This document shows positions 1 to 8,995 of a stretch of 64,000 nt of DNA, in pieces. The DNA is from Mesorhizobium amorphae CCNWGS0123 (GTDB lineage: Bacteria; Pseudomonadota; Alphaproteobacteria; Rhizobiales; Rhizobiaceae). The stretch covers positions 2,602,001 through 2,666,000 of the forward strand of contig NZ_CP015318.1 of NCBI RefSeq assembly GCF_001686985.1, in the 5' to 3' direction. Both the position numbers and the translations under genes were made by a program. Position 1 is the first letter of the stretch; the number at the start of each line of letters is the position of its first letter. Under the pieces are notes generated by a model, which did no database searches, was not told the DNA's origin, and saw only the letters and a program-made list of their open reading frames with translations.

Positions 1-1
1 C

Positions 2-79
2 ATCGAGGCCGTGCGCGAAATCCTGGCGCAGACCGAGGTCGCTGTACAACCGCCGCCCGTGGTTCGCGCCACTCGCTGA
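2..79 (+). CDS. C-terminal end of an unidentified protein (partial)
   Basis: An open frame enters from the left edge and stops at TGA 77-79, leaving 25 residues that end in a proline-rich tail (VQPPPVVRATR). Codon use fits coding DNA. Too little is present to name a family. About 130 bp without a recognisable gene separate it from the next start. Confidence 0.45.
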   Translation: MEAVREILAQTEVAVQPPPVVRATR

Positions 80-207
80 AAAGCCACACGCCAGGAAATT
101 GTCGCCACGGCCGCTTTTGGCATGCGCGCCGTCCCGATTTTCGCCTTGATGCGGGCTTTCCTGGCGCGGCTCCCGAGGGGATCCGCTTCAATATCCGGAA
201 ATCAATC

Positions 208-945
208 ATGCGCCTGCTCGGAAAATATCTTTGCGCGATAGCGATCTCGGCCTGCACCGTGTCGGCAGGTCACACCGCACCGCTTCTCGAACCTACGCTG
301 CATTTGACGCCGCAGGCCGGCAGCGGCCGCGTGGCGCTGACGCTGGACGCCTGCGGCGGCCAGACCGACACCAGGATACTCTCGGCGCTGGTCGACAACA
401 GGATCCCGGCGACGATTTTCGTCACCGGCATCTGGCTGAAACGCAATGAAGCGGCGATCGAGATCATGCGCGCGCATCCCGATTTGTTCGAACTGGAGAA
501 CCATGGCGGCCGCCATATTCCGGCAGTCGACACGCCGCGAAAAATCTATGGCATCCGCAGCGCCGGCAGTCCCGACGCCGTGCTGGCCGAAGTCGAATCG
601 GGCGCCGCAGCCCTCGCCCGCACCGGCGAGCCGGCGCCGAAATGGTTTCGCGGCGCGACCGCCGAATACAGCCCATCCGCCATCGCCATGATCCGCAAGC
701 TTGGTTTCAAGATCGCCGGCTTTTCGATAAACGGCGACGGCGGCTCTTTGCTGGGTGCGAAGGAAACCGCCCGGCGCATCGCCGCCGCCAAGGATGGCGA
801 CGTCATCATCGCCCATATCAACCAGCCCACCCATGCCGCCGGCGAAGGCGTGGTGCAGGGCCTGCTGTCGCTCAAGCAAAAGGGCCTGACCTTCGTGCGG
901 CTCGATGAAGCCGATGGCGTAGGCAATGACGGCACCACCGACTGA
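208..945 (+). CDS. exported polysaccharide deacetylase-like protein (NodB-fold)
   Basis: 245 aa. Residues 1-24 form a signal peptide with a likely cut after GHTA, so the protein is probably periplasmic. The rest resembles the carbohydrate esterase 4/NodB fold, which removes N- or O-acetyl groups from polysaccharides. The first motif, usually TFDDG, reads LTLDACGG (D47, then A-C instead of D-G). The second motif has a His-x3-His pair in ENHGGRH (H99, H103), the usual metal ligands. KWFRGA and DVIIAHINQP fit the later Arg- and His-bearing motifs. One canonical Asp is missing, so activity or substrate may differ from classic NodB. No nodulation genes are nearby, so a cell-wall or polysaccharide role is more likely than Nod factor synthesis. 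Confidence 0.75.
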   Translation: MRLLGKYLCAIAISACTVSAGHTAPLLEPTLHLTPQAGSGRVALTLDACGGQTDTRILSALVDNRIPATIFVTGIWLKRNEAAIEIMRAHPDLFELENHGGRHIPAVDTPRKIYGIRSAGSPDAVLAEVESGAAALARTGEPAPKWFRGATAEYSPSAIAMIRKLGFKIAGFSINGDGGSLLGAKETARRIAAAKDGDVIIAHINQPTHAAGEGVVQGLLSLKQKGLTFVRLDEADGVGNDGTTD

Positions 946-1008
946 TCGGATCAGCCTGATTTGAGTCTCAACGCACGCACCCTTGGGTGGGTGCTCGGCT
1001 CGGAACGC

Positions 1009-1398
1009 TTAGGCGGGCGTGGCTTCGATCGTCACCTTGCTGGGATAAAAGGCGCCGTGATTGCGGATCTCCGTCATCTCGTCGAAGGGCCGCTCATAGG
1101 CCCACATCGCGTCCTTGCCGGCCTCTCCGGCCGGCAGTGCGCTCCAATAGCTGGCATCTCCCTTGTAAGGGCAATGCGTCGAGTGCTCGGTCTTGGCCAG
1201 CCGGCTGAAATCGATGTCGTCGAAGGGAATGTAGAGAACCTGGGCATAGGGCGGCTCCGACAGGAGCTTTGCGGTCGTCGACGTGGCGATCACCGTTTCG
1301 CCGGCATACACCCTGACTGTGCCGTGATAGGGCTCGATGGTGATGACCTTGTCGGGATTGCGCTGGAAGCCGGGTGCGGGATTTGCGATCTTGTCCAT
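1009..1398 (-). CDS. DUF427 domain protein
   Basis: 129 aa from the ATG at 1398, which has a purine-rich AAGGA-type site upstream; an in-frame start further up at 1482 would add 28 residues that do not look like the family. The body matches the small DUF427 beta-fold family, seen in residues such as TIEPYHGTVRVYAGE, CPYKGDASYW and AWAYERP-like AMWAYERPFDEM. The biochemical function of this family is not established. The gene is followed on the same strand, after a gap, by nothing related. Confidence 0.8.
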   Translation of the reverse strand: MDKIANPAPGFQRNPDKVITIEPYHGTVRVYAGETVIATSTTAKLLSEPPYAQVLYIPFDDIDFSRLAKTEHSTHCPYKGDASYWSALPAGEAGKDAMWAYERPFDEMTEIRNHGAFYPSKVTIEATPA

Positions 1399-1521
1399 TG
1401 GCGGGTTTTCCTTATCCGGGATGAGGCCGTCCGGAATAGGTGTGTCGGGCAAGCGCCAAGCGCAAGGCCAAGCAAAATCCAAGCCTGGCCGGCGGTCAAC
1501 TAGCCTTGTCCCGAGAAACGT

Positions 1522-1878
1522 TCAGGCCGCGGTCTTGAACACATCCATCAGCCCGGCATAGGCGGCAGCGATGCCGGCCACCGGATTGGTGCTTCTCGAC
1601 GCCGTCTCGACCTTCAGCGCGCCGCCGACCGTTGGCAGGGTCAGCAGCAGGAACTGGCGGTTGCCGCCATCGCCCACGCATGCCGCTGCGACATGCTGGC
1701 CTTCGCCGCCATTGTCGACGCACATCTTGAACAGCAGCGTGCCGCCGACCGCCTCGAGGGCGCCGCCGACAACCTCGACGAATTCATCTTCGGAGACGGT
1801 TTTGGTGTCAGGCACCAAATCGGCCAGACTTTCGGCAAGTGTGTCTTCAAGTGCCTTGTCGTCGAGCTGCGCGTCCAT
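1522..1878 (-). CDS. hypothetical protein, acidic N-terminus
   Basis: 118 aa from ATG 1878, preceded by GGAAGAGG. I do not recognise the family. The N-terminal 45 residues are acidic (LDDKALEDTLAESLADL, SEDEFVEVV). The remainder is glycine- and alanine-rich with two cysteines (KMCVDNGG, AAACVGDGG) and alternating hydrophobic residues that suggest a small beta-sheet domain. No signal peptide or membrane segment is visible. It is divergent from the acyl-CoA synthetase gene, with a 184 bp gap between them that must hold both promoters. Confidence 0.6.
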   Translation of the reverse strand: MDAQLDDKALEDTLAESLADLVPDTKTVSEDEFVEVVGGALEAVGGTLLFKMCVDNGGEGQHVAAACVGDGGNRQFLLLTLPTVGGALKVETASRSTNPVAGIAAAYAGLMDVFKTAA

Positions 1879-2062
1879 GCGAACCTCTTCCATTCGCCAA
1901 TCGCACCCCTGCCCGTTAACAGAGCTTAACGCCGACGATGGCCGGATTGTGGCGGTTTTCCTTGTCATTTCGGCCAATGCACCGGGATGGCTGGACAATC
2001 TGTCGGTTCGTCCCACAATGGGGCAAAAGCATAGACGTAAAAAGCGCAGGGGAGGAACAGAC

Positions 2063-3691
2063 ATGCTCGGACTGATGCAGGAATGGCCGCTGCTTTGCCA
2101 CAAGCTGATCGACAATGCCGAACGCCAGCATGGCAGCCGCGAGATCGTGTCGCGATCGATCGAAGGGCCGATCGTGCGCACCACCTACGCCGAAATCCAC
2201 CGCCGCGCCCTGAAAGTGGCGCAACGGCTTGAGCGTGACGGCTTCGCGCTTGGCGACCGCATCGCGACGCTGGCCTGGAACACGGCACGCCATATCGAGG
2301 CCTGGTACGGCATCATGGGGATCGGCGCGATCTATCACACGCTCAATCCGCGGCTCTTCCCCGAGCAGATCGCCTGGATCATGAACAACGCCGAGGACAA
2401 GGCAATCTTCGTCGACCTGACATTCGTGCCGCTGCTGGAGAAGATCGCCGGATCGGTCAAATCGCTGCAGCGTGTGATCGTGCTGACCGACGGCGCACAC
2501 ATGCCTGAGACGGCATTGCCGAACGTCGTCGCCTACGAGGAATGGCTGGCCGAGACGGACGGCGACTTCGCCTGGAGGACCTTCGACGAAAACACCGCCG
2601 CCGGCATGTGCTACACTTCGGGCACGACGGGCGATCCCAAGGGCGTTCTCTACAGCCATCGTTCGAACGTGCTGCACGCCATGATCGCCGCCATGCCCGA
2701 CGCCATGGGCATCTCGGCCCGCGACACCATCCTGCCGGTGGTGCCGATGTTCCATGCCAATGCCTGGGGCCTTGGCCAGAGCGCGCCGATGATCGGCGCC
2801 AAGCTGGTGATGCCCGGCTGCAAGATGGACGGTGCCTCGATCTACGAACTGCTCGATACCGAGAAGGTGACCTTCAGCGCCGCCGTGCCGACCGTGTGGA
2901 TGATGCTGCTGCAATATCTGGAGGAGACCGGCAAGCAACTTCCCCATCTGGGCAAGGTCGTCATTGGCGGCTCGTCCTGCCCGCGCGCCATCACCAAGAA
3001 ATTCCAGGACAATTACGATGTCCAGGTCATTCATGCCTGGGGCATGACCGAGATGTCGCCGCTCGGCACGCTGTGCACCATGAAGCCGGACTATGAAGGG
3101 CTGAAGGGCGAGGCGCGGCTCGATATCCAGGGCAAGCAGGGCTACCCACCCTTCGGCGTCGAGATGAAGGTGACGGACGACGACGACAAGGCAATGCCCT
3201 GGGACGGCAAGACCTTTGGGCGGCTGAAGGTGCGCGGGCCGGCAATCGCCCGCGCCTATTATGGCGGCGTCGGCGCCGAGCAGTTCGACGCGGACGGCTG
3301 GTTCGATACTGGCGATGTCGCGCATATCGATCCGGGCGGCTACATGCAGATCACCGATCGCGCCAAGGACGTCATCAAATCGGGCGGCGAATGGATCTCG
3401 ACCATCGATCTCGAAAACCTCGCCGTCGGTCATCCCGATGTCGCCGAGGCGGCGGCCATCGGCGTTGCTCATTCCAAATGGGGCGAGCGGCCCTTGCTCG
3501 TCGTCGTGCGCAAGCCGGGCAAGGAGCCGAGCAAGACCGATATCCTCGATTTCATGAACGGCAAGGTGGCCAAGTGGTGGATGCCCGACGACGTCGCCTT
3601 CGTCGGCGAGATTCCGCACACCGCCACCGGCAAGATCCAGAAGATCACCTTGCGCGAGCAGTTCAAGGACTATCGCCTGCCGACGGATTGA
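2063..3691 (+). CDS. AMP-forming acyl-CoA synthetase (long-chain fatty acid-CoA ligase type)
   Basis: 542 aa. It activates a carboxylic acid through an acyl-adenylate and transfers it to coenzyme A in the cytoplasm. The start at 2063 has a strong GGGGAGGAA site; the frame is open further upstream but without family similarity. The AMP-binding P-loop is clear at about residues 183-200 ([18 protein letters not shown]). [12 protein letters not shown] near 412 and IKSGGEWIS near 437 are later adenylate-forming motifs. The invariant C-terminal lysine lies in TGKIQK near 523. Overall it resembles the fatty-acyl-CoA synthase/3-methylmercaptopropionyl-CoA ligase (DmdB-like) branch, but substrate chain length cannot be read from sequence. 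Confidence 0.88.
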   Translation: MLGLMQEWPLLCHKLIDNAERQHGSREIVSRSIEGPIVRTTYAEIHRRALKVAQRLERDGFALGDRIATLAWNTARHIEAWYGIMGIGAIYHTLNPRLFPEQIAWIMNNAEDKAIFVDLTFVPLLEKIAGSVKSLQRVIVLTDGAHMPETALPNVVAYEEWLAETDGDFAWRTFDENTAAGMCYTSGTTGDPKGVLYSHRSNVLHAMIAAMPDAMGISARDTILPVVPMFHANAWGLGQSAPMIGAKLVMPGCKMDGASIYELLDTEKVTFSAAVPTVWMMLLQYLEETGKQLPHLGKVVIGGSSCPRAITKKFQDNYDVQVIHAWGMTEMSPLGTLCTMKPDYEGLKGEARLDIQGKQGYPPFGVEMKVTDDDDKAMPWDGKTFGRLKVRGPAIARAYYGGVGAEQFDADGWFDTGDVAHIDPGGYMQITDRAKDVIKSGGEWISTIDLENLAVGHPDVAEAAAIGVAHSKWGERPLLVVVRKPGKEPSKTDILDFMNGKVAKWWMPDDVAFVGEIPHTATGKIQKITLREQFKDYRLPTD

Positions 3692-3718
3692 TGGGCATGA
3701 TGCGCCTTTCGGCTTCAA

Positions 3719-3753
3719 GCCCGAGCCAAAACGTTTTAAGTCTCGGTTCGGGC
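3719..3753. repeat. hairpin between acyl-CoA synthetase and DUF1499 genes
   Basis: GCCCGAGCC at 3719-3727 pairs with GGTTCGGGC at 3745-3753, nine pairs with one G-U wobble, around a loop containing the palindrome AAAACGTTTT. There is no T-run behind it, so it looks more like one of the palindromic intergenic elements of rhizobia than a standard terminator. Confidence 0.5.
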
Positions 3754-3773
3754 ATGGGGCGGTGCGGCTGAGA

Positions 3774-4559
3774 ATGGTTAGTATTCCTGAACGACAGACG
3801 TCGCGAGCGGCCGGATGGTCGCGCGGGACAGCGGCTTTTTCGCTGGTCCTTTTGCTCACGGTGCTCGTCGGCCACCGATTCGATCTCGTCGAAACACCAG
3901 TATTCCTCTGGGTACTGGCGATCGTCGCGCTGCTCGCCGCCTTTGCCCTTTTGTTCGCCGGACTTGCCTTCTCCAGGCTGTGGAATTTCGGCGACCGCGG
4001 CGGCCGCGATCTCTCCGTCGGCGCCCTGCTGGCGCTTCTGGTGCTCGCCCCCTATGGCGTCGCCGCCTATTGGGCGACGATCTCGCCGCCACTGAGCGAC
4101 ATCTCGACCGATTTCGACGACCCGCCGGCGATCGACACGTCTGACCGCACCGTGGGCATGAACGTTCTATCGACGCCGACGCCAGGCGAGCAAAGCCTGC
4201 AAGGCGATGCCTATCCTCTGGTCACCAGTCGCAGCTACAATTTGCCCTTCGAGACTGTCGTCGATGCGGTCGAGACCGTGCTCGACCGGCGCGACTGGCA
4301 GCTTCAGGCGCCATATCCAGAAACTGACGGGCAAAGCGAAGTGACGATCAATGCGCTCGCCAAAAGCTTCGTTCTGAGCCTTCCGGCCGATGTCGCGATC
4401 CGTGTGACCGACGACGGCGACACGGTCGTCGTCGACATGCGGTCCGCCTCGCGCTACGGCCAATACGACCTTGGCGACAATGCTGCCCGCATCGTGGAAT
4501 TCCTGGGGGAACTTGACCAGGAAGTGGCCGGCCAGGTGGGCGCAGCGCCGGCCGAATAA
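3774..4559 (+). CDS. DUF1499 family membrane protein
   Basis: 261 aa from ATG 3774; a GTG at 3762 would add four residues. Three hydrophobic segments (about residues 18-35, 41-65 and 81-100) form an N-terminal membrane part. They are followed by a soluble C-terminal domain of the DUF1499 type, recognisable in YPLVTSRSYNLPFETVVDAVE and VVDMRSASRYGQYDLGDNAARI. The domain has no proven function. It ends three bases before the convergent hydrolase gene, so the two genes share a 3' boundary. Confidence 0.8.
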   Translation: MVSIPERQTSRAAGWSRGTAAFSLVLLLTVLVGHRFDLVETPVFLWVLAIVALLAAFALLFAGLAFSRLWNFGDRGGRDLSVGALLALLVLAPYGVAAYWATISPPLSDISTDFDDPPAIDTSDRTVGMNVLSTPTPGEQSLQGDAYPLVTSRSYNLPFETVVDAVETVLDRRDWQLQAPYPETDGQSEVTINALAKSFVLSLPADVAIRVTDDGDTVVVDMRSASRYGQYDLGDNAARIVEFLGELDQEVAGQVGAAPAE

Positions 4560-4562
4560 TGT

Positions 4563-5471
4563 CTACAGTGCTGGCCTGAAAATGCCGTCGATGGCCGGGT
4601 CGCCATCGGTGACGACAAGGCCGCGCGCCACCAGATCTTCCAGATGCGCAAGCACCGACAGCCCGGCGGCGCCATGCAGGCGCGGGTCGGTGTCGCGATA
4701 GATTGCCGCAACCATCGCCTTGATCGTCCTGTCGCCGCCCCGGATGCGTTCCAGGATCGCCCGCTCGCGCATCTTGCGATGGGTCTTCAGGCCGCGCATG
4801 AAGCTGCGCGGCGCCATCACCGGGCCGCCGTGGCCGGGTAAAAGCAGACGGTCGCCGCGCTCGATCAGCCGGTCGAGCGAGGCCATGTAGTCGGCCATGG
4901 CGCCGTCCGGCGGCGCCACGATCGAGGTCGCCCACGCCATCACGTGATCGGCCGAAAACAAAACGCCGCTTCCTTCCAGCGCAAAGGCCGCGTGATTGGC
5001 GGCATGGCCCGGCGTCAGCACCGTTCTGATCGTCCAGCCGTCGCCATCGACCAGCGTATCGTCTTTGAGCGCCATGTCCGGGGCGAAAGCCATGTCGGCG
5101 CTGGCGTCGAGCGGGTTGATCTCGCCGATGCGCAGCGGCCGCGCCGGGCGATGCGGCCCCTCCGCCAGCACGATCGCCCCTGTGCGCTCCTTCAGCCGGG
5201 CCGCCAACGGTGAATGGTCGCGATGCGTGTGGCTGACGAAGATGTGGCTGACCGGCCGCTGCCCGATGGCTCCGAGCAATGTCTCGAGATGCGCAGCGTC
5301 ATCCGGTCCGGGATCGATGACCGCCAGCGTGTCCCGCCCGACAAGATAGCTGTTGGTTCCGTGAAAGGTGAACGGGCTCGGGTTTCGGGCGGTGACGCGC
5401 TGGACGTCTGGCGCGACGGTCACGGCCTGGCCGTAAGCAGGATCGAAGCTGGTGTTGAATTTAAGGGCCAT
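4563..5471 (-). CDS. metallo-beta-lactamase-fold hydrolase (LACTB2-like)
   Basis: 302 aa from ATG 5471 (MALKFNTSFD); an in-frame ATG at 5519 would add 16 residues and neither has a strong ribosome-binding site. The metal-binding motif HTHRDH is at residues 81-86, with further ligands in TPGHAANH, FSADHV and LLPGHGG. The last 70 residues look like the winged-helix tail found in LACTB2-type members (ILERIRGGDRTIKAMVAAIY, AHLEDLVARGLV). Family members hydrolyse thioesters, lactones or RNA, so the substrate is not predictable. It is divergent from bioY. Confidence 0.85.
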   Translation of the reverse strand: MALKFNTSFDPAYGQAVTVAPDVQRVTARNPSPFTFHGTNSYLVGRDTLAVIDPGPDDAAHLETLLGAIGQRPVSHIFVSHTHRDHSPLAARLKERTGAIVLAEGPHRPARPLRIGEINPLDASADMAFAPDMALKDDTLVDGDGWTIRTVLTPGHAANHAAFALEGSGVLFSADHVMAWATSIVAPPDGAMADYMASLDRLIERGDRLLLPGHGGPVMAPRSFMRGLKTHRKMRERAILERIRGGDRTIKAMVAAIYRDTDPRLHGAAGLSVLAHLEDLVARGLVVTDGDPAIDGIFRPAL

Positions 5472-5510
5472 GAGGGGCGGGGAGCTCTGTTCCTGAGGTG
5501 GCAAAACCGA

Positions 5511-5539
5511 TTGCCGCATAACACGGAAGCCAATATAGG
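5511..5539 (+). promoter_or_regulatory. candidate sigma-70-type promoter of bioY
   Basis: TTGCCG at 5511-5516 and TATAGG at 5534-5539 are separated by exactly 17 bp, 46 bp upstream of the bioY start. No BioR-type TTATxxATAA operator was seen. Confidence 0.4.
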
Positions 5540-5585
5540 AAAATACGAGGCCGCATGTTGGCGGCTGACCGGAATGGGGAAGACC

Positions 5586-6179
5586 ATGGCAATTGCAACG
5601 ACGATGCGTCCGCTTGTTTCTCTGGCTCTGCCTGAAAAAGGCGCGACACGCTTCGCGACGCAGCTGTTGCTGGCGATTGCCGGCACGCTGCTGCTGACCT
5701 TGTCGGCCAAGACGAAGGTCGTGCTCGGCCCGGTCGATATTTCGCTGCAGACGCTGGCCGTCCTCCTGATCGCCTCGGCTTTCGGCCTGCGCCTCGGCGT
5801 CGCCACGCTGCTTCTTTACATGGCCGAGGGTGCCATGGGCTTCCCGGTCTTCCAGGGCACACCGGAAAAGGGCATCGGCCTGGCCTATATGGTGGGCTCG
5901 ACCGGCGGCTATCTTGCCGGCTTCGTTGTCATGGCCGCCATCGTCGGCTGGGCCGCCGACCGTGGCTGGGATCGTCACCCGGTCAAGCTTTTCAATGCGA
6001 TGCTGGTCGCCGAAATCGTTATGATGGCGATGGGCTTTGCCTGGCTGGCGCTACTGATCGGCGCGGAAAAGTCATGGCAGTTCGGCGTCGTGCCTTTCAT
6101 CGTAGGCGACCTGATCAAGGTGGCGCTCGCAGCCAGCCTGGTCCCGGCAGTATGGTCGCTGCTGTCGAAGCGGCCCTGA
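5586..6179 (+). CDS. bioY: biotin transporter BioY (ECF substrate-binding component)
   Basis: 197 aa integral membrane protein with about six hydrophobic segments. BioY captures biotin in the cytoplasmic membrane and works alone or with an energy-coupling BioMN module. No bioM or bioN is in the window. Family features include GPVDISLQTLAVLL (residues about 50-63), the glycine-rich GSTGGYLAGF and VVPFIVGDLIKVALAASL near the end. ATG 5586 was chosen because GGGGAAG lies just upstream; ATG 5574 is an alternative. A 17 bp direct repeat spans the stop codon and a strong terminator follows. Confidence 0.92.
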   Translation: MAIATTMRPLVSLALPEKGATRFATQLLLAIAGTLLLTLSAKTKVVLGPVDISLQTLAVLLIASAFGLRLGVATLLLYMAEGAMGFPVFQGTPEKGIGLAYMVGSTGGYLAGFVVMAAIVGWAADRGWDRHPVKLFNAMLVAEIVMMAMGFAWLALLIGAEKSWQFGVVPFIVGDLIKVALAASLVPAVWSLLSKRP

Positions 6180-6205
6180 CATTTATTAGCGGCCCTGACA
6201 TTTAT
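6170..6205. repeat. 17 bp tandem duplication over the bioY stop codon
   Basis: GCGGCCCTGACATTTAT occurs at 6170-6186, where it contains the bioY stop, and again exactly at 6189-6205, separated only by TA. It looks like a recent slippage duplication. Confidence 0.85.
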
Positions 6206-6217
6206 CAAATGAAAGCC

Positions 6218-6245
6218 AGCCGGCGGAGATCCCGCCGGCTTTTTC
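6218..6245 (+). terminator. intrinsic terminator after bioY
   Basis: AGCCGGCGG (6218-6226), a five-base loop and CCGCCGGCT (6232-6240) make a perfect 9 bp GC-rich stem followed by five T. It separates the housekeeping block from the polysaccharide locus. Confidence 0.9.
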
Positions 6246-6356
6246 ATGCGTTGGCCACTGCCAGGTGGTGGCGGAAACAGGTGGTCGGTTCCTCCGGCCA
6301 ACTTCGGCTGCAGCTCGTTTCGCCGGTGAGATCACCAGGCGCGACCCGCAGCGAGA

Positions 6357-6385
6357 TTGACAAGCCATTGCGCGAAACCTAAGCA
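6357..6385 (+). promoter_or_regulatory. promoter of the rml/O-antigen operon
   Basis: A perfect TTGACA -35 hexamer at 6357-6362 is followed after 17 bp by TAAGCA at 6380-6385. It lies about 50 bp before the rmlA start and just after the terminator, in the right place to drive the run of overlapping genes from rmlA to wzt. Confidence 0.6.
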
Positions 6386-6435
6386 CGGGCAACTTGATGT
6401 CAGGGCGGGGGCCTCGGCAATTCAAGGAGATCTTG

Positions 6436-7317
6436 TTGAAAGGAATTATCCTTGCGGGAGGCAGCGGAACACGTCTTTATCCGCTAACATTAGCGGTCTC
6501 TAAGCAAATCCTGCCAATATACGACAAGCCGATGATCTACTATCCGCTGAGCGTGCTGATGCTCGCCGGCATCAGGCAGATTTTGATCATCTCAACTCCA
6601 CGTGACGTGCCGGCTTTCCGGGAATTGCTCGGCGACGGCTCGGAGTTCGGGCTTGAGCTCACCTATGCGGAGCAGCCGCATCCCAACGGGCTCGCCGAAG
6701 CCTTCATCATCGGCCGTGAGTTCATCGGCAAGGACAGCGTGTCGATGATCCTTGGCGACAACATCTATTTCGGCGAAGGGCTGTCGCAGCTTTGCCGCAC
6801 GGCGGCGGCCCGCGAAAGCGGCGCGTCGGTATTCGCCTATCATGTCGACGATCCGCAACGCTATGGCGTGGTGTCGTTCGACAAGCTCAGCGGCACCGCC
6901 CTGACGATCGAGGAAAAGCCGCAGACGCCAAAATCCAACTGGGCCGTCACCGGCCTTTACTTCTACGACAATGACGTCGTCGACATCGCCTCGACGATCC
7001 GGCCCTCGGAGCGCGGCGAGCTTGAGATCACGGCGGTCAACAACGTCTATCTCGAACGCGGGCACCTGCACGTCCATCAGCTCGGCCGCGGCTATGCCTG
7101 GCTCGACACCGGCACCCATGACAGCCTGCATGAAGCCTCGTCTTTCGTGCGCACGATCGAGCACCGCCAGGGCATCAAGGTCGCCTGCCCGGAGGAGATC
7201 GCCTTCGAACAGGGCTGGCTGACGGCAGACAAGGTGCTGCGGCGCGCCACCCGCCTCGGAAAGAACGAATATGCCGCCTATCTACGCAGGCGCGTCACCG
7301 ACCTGACGGAGAAGTAG
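6436..7317 (+). CDS. rmlA: glucose-1-phosphate thymidylyltransferase RmlA
   Basis: 293 aa. It makes dTDP-glucose from dTTP and glucose-1-phosphate, the first step of dTDP-L-rhamnose synthesis. The start is a TTG at 6436, because the protein then begins MKGIILAGG like all RmlA enzymes and AAGGAG (6424-6429) is correctly spaced; the frame is open to an ATG at 6394 but those residues are not family-like. The nucleotide-binding signature [11 protein letters not shown] is at residues 8-18, followed by [27 protein letters not shown] and EEKP. It is the first gene of the operon, and the rmlC start follows its stop directly. Confidence 0.95.
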   Translation: MKGIILAGGSGTRLYPLTLAVSKQILPIYDKPMIYYPLSVLMLAGIRQILIISTPRDVPAFRELLGDGSEFGLELTYAEQPHPNGLAEAFIIGREFIGKDSVSMILGDNIYFGEGLSQLCRTAAARESGASVFAYHVDDPQRYGVVSFDKLSGTALTIEEKPQTPKSNWAVTGLYFYDNDVVDIASTIRPSERGELEITAVNNVYLERGHLHVHQLGRGYAWLDTGTHDSLHEASSFVRTIEHRQGIKVACPEEIAFEQGWLTADKVLRRATRLGKNEYAAYLRRRVTDLTEK

Positions 7318-7872
7318 GTGCTGGAGGTAAGGCAACTCGGTCTCGACGGCGTGCTGGAGATCGTACCGAAGCGGCACGGCGACGAGCGCGGCTTTTTCAT
7401 TGAAACCTGGAATGCCGAGCGCTTCGCCGAGGCCGGCATCGACCTGCGCTTCGTGCAGGACAATCACTCCTATTCCGCCGCCGCGGGCGTGGTGAGGGGG
7501 CTGCATTACCAGCTTCCGCCGCGCGCCCAGGACAAGCTGCTGCGCGTCATCAGAGGCAAGATCCTCGACGTCGCGGTCGACATCCGCCGCGGCTCGAAAA
7601 GCTTCGGAAAATGGGTCGCCCTCGAAGTCTCGGCCGAGAAGGGCAACCAGATCCTGGTGCCGAAGGGCTTCGCCCACGGTTTCATCACGCTCGTGCCGGA
7701 CACCGAGGTTCTCTACAAGGTCACCGATACCTATTCGCCGGCGCATGACCGGTCGATCCGTTTCGACGACGCCGCAATCGGCATTGAATGGCCGACGGTA
7801 TCGGGCGGGTTCCAGCTTTCGGACAAGGATCTCAAGGCGCCGCTCCTTGCAGCCGCGGAGGTGTTCCCGTGA
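7318..7872 (+). CDS. rmlC: dTDP-4-dehydrorhamnose 3,5-epimerase RmlC
   Basis: 184 aa cupin enzyme that inverts C3 and C5 of dTDP-4-keto-6-deoxyglucose. The GTG start at 7318 directly follows the rmlA stop. The catalytic base His63 sits in VVRGLHYQ and the acid Tyr139 in TDTYSP. FDERGFF-like GDERGFFIE near residue 21 and PKGFAHGF near 115 are further signatures. Length and motifs are normal for the family. A second cupin epimerase at 21052 belongs to the CDP-sugar pathway. Confidence 0.94.
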   Translation: MLEVRQLGLDGVLEIVPKRHGDERGFFIETWNAERFAEAGIDLRFVQDNHSYSAAAGVVRGLHYQLPPRAQDKLLRVIRGKILDVAVDIRRGSKSFGKWVALEVSAEKGNQILVPKGFAHGFITLVPDTEVLYKVTDTYSPAHDRSIRFDDAAIGIEWPTVSGGFQLSDKDLKAPLLAAAEVFP

Positions 7873-7897
7873 CGACTGTGCGCGTAAGGAGAGCGGC

Positions 7898-8995
7898 ATG
7901 AATTTCCTGGTGACTGGCGGCGCCGGCTTCATCGGCTCGGCCGTGTGCCGGCATTTGTGTGCCAATCCGGCCTACCGGGTGACCAATCTCGACAAGCTCA
8001 CCTATGCCGGCAACCTTGCCTCGCTGCGGCCGATCGAGAATGCGCACAATTACCGCTTCGAGCAGGCCGACATTTGTGACGAGAGGGCGGTGCTCGACAT
8101 ATTGCGCCGCGACGACATCGACATCGTCATGAACCTGGCCGCCGAGAGCCATGTCGACCGCTCGATCGACGGTCCGGGCACCTTCATCGAAACCAACATC
8201 GTCGGCACCTACCGACTGCTGAATACGACCCTGGAATACTGGCGCGGCCTGCCGGAGGACCGCAAGACCCGCTTCCGCTTCCACCACATCTCGACCGACG
8301 AGGTGTTCGGCGATCTTCCCTTCGACGGCGGCATGTTCGTCGAGGAGACGCCCTATGCGCCGTCCTCGCCATACTCCGCCTCCAAGGCGGCGTCGGACCA
8401 TCTGGTGCGCGCCTGGCATGAGACCTATGGCCTGCCGGTCGTGCTTTCCAACTGCTCGAACAATTACGGCCCCTATCACTTCCCCGAAAAGCTCATTCCG
8501 CTGGTCATTCTGAACGCGCTCGACGAAAAGCCGCTGCCGGTTTACGGCGCCGGCGCCAATGTGCGCGACTGGCTGTTCGTCGAGGATCACGCGCGCGCGC
8601 TCGAGCTTGTCGCGACAAAGGGGCAAGCGGGCGAGAGCTACAATGTCGGCGGCAATTCCGAGCGCACCAATCTGAGTGTCGTCGAGACCATCTGCGACCT
8701 GCTCGACCTGAGAAGGCCGCGCGCCGGCGGCAAGCGCTACCGCGACCTGATCTCCTTCGTCACCGACCGCCCCGGCCACGACCGCCGCTATGCCATCGAC
8801 GCCTCCAAGATAAGTCGTGACCTCGGCTGGTCGCCAAAGGAGAATTTCGACAGCGGCCTGGCAAGGACGGTCGACTGGTTCCTCGACAACAAATGGTGGT
8901 GGGGACCGATTCGCGAGCATCGCTATGCCGGCGAGCGGCTGGGCCAGAGCCCGGTTGAAGACAGCCCGGCTGAAGGCAGGAAGGGCGCGGCGTGA
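7898..8995 (+). CDS. rmlB: dTDP-glucose 4,6-dehydratase RmlB
   Basis: 365 aa extended short-chain dehydrogenase that converts dTDP-glucose to dTDP-4-keto-6-deoxyglucose. ATG 7898 has AAGGAG upstream. The NAD-binding TGGAGFIG is at residues 6-13, [11 protein letters not shown] holds the dehydratase residues, and [10 protein letters not shown] holds the catalytic Tyr and Lys. Its product can feed RmlC and RmlD toward rhamnose. It could also feed the aminotransferase encoded at 9923. The last four bases overlap rmlD. Confidence 0.95.
   Translation: MNFLVTGGAGFIGSAVCRHLCANPAYRVTNLDKLTYAGNLASLRPIENAHNYRFEQADICDERAVLDILRRDDIDIVMNLAAESHVDRSIDGPGTFIETNIVGTYRLLNTTLEYWRGLPEDRKTRFRFHHISTDEVFGDLPFDGGMFVEETPYAPSSPYSASKAASDHLVRAWHETYGLPVVLSNCSNNYGPYHFPEKLIPLVILNALDEKPLPVYGAGANVRDWLFVEDHARALELVATKGQAGESYNVGGNSERTNLSVVETICDLLDLRRPRAGGKRYRDLISFVTDRPGHDRRYAIDASKISRDLGWSPKENFDSGLARTVDWFLDNKWWWGPIREHRYAGERLGQSPVEDSPAEGRKGAA

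Noticed and set aside
1916..3859. Long open frame on the minus strand opposite the acyl-CoA synthetase
   Set aside because: It mirrors the codon structure of the real gene, has low-complexity Arg/His/Gly-rich translation and no family motif. High-GC DNA often gives such antisense frames.
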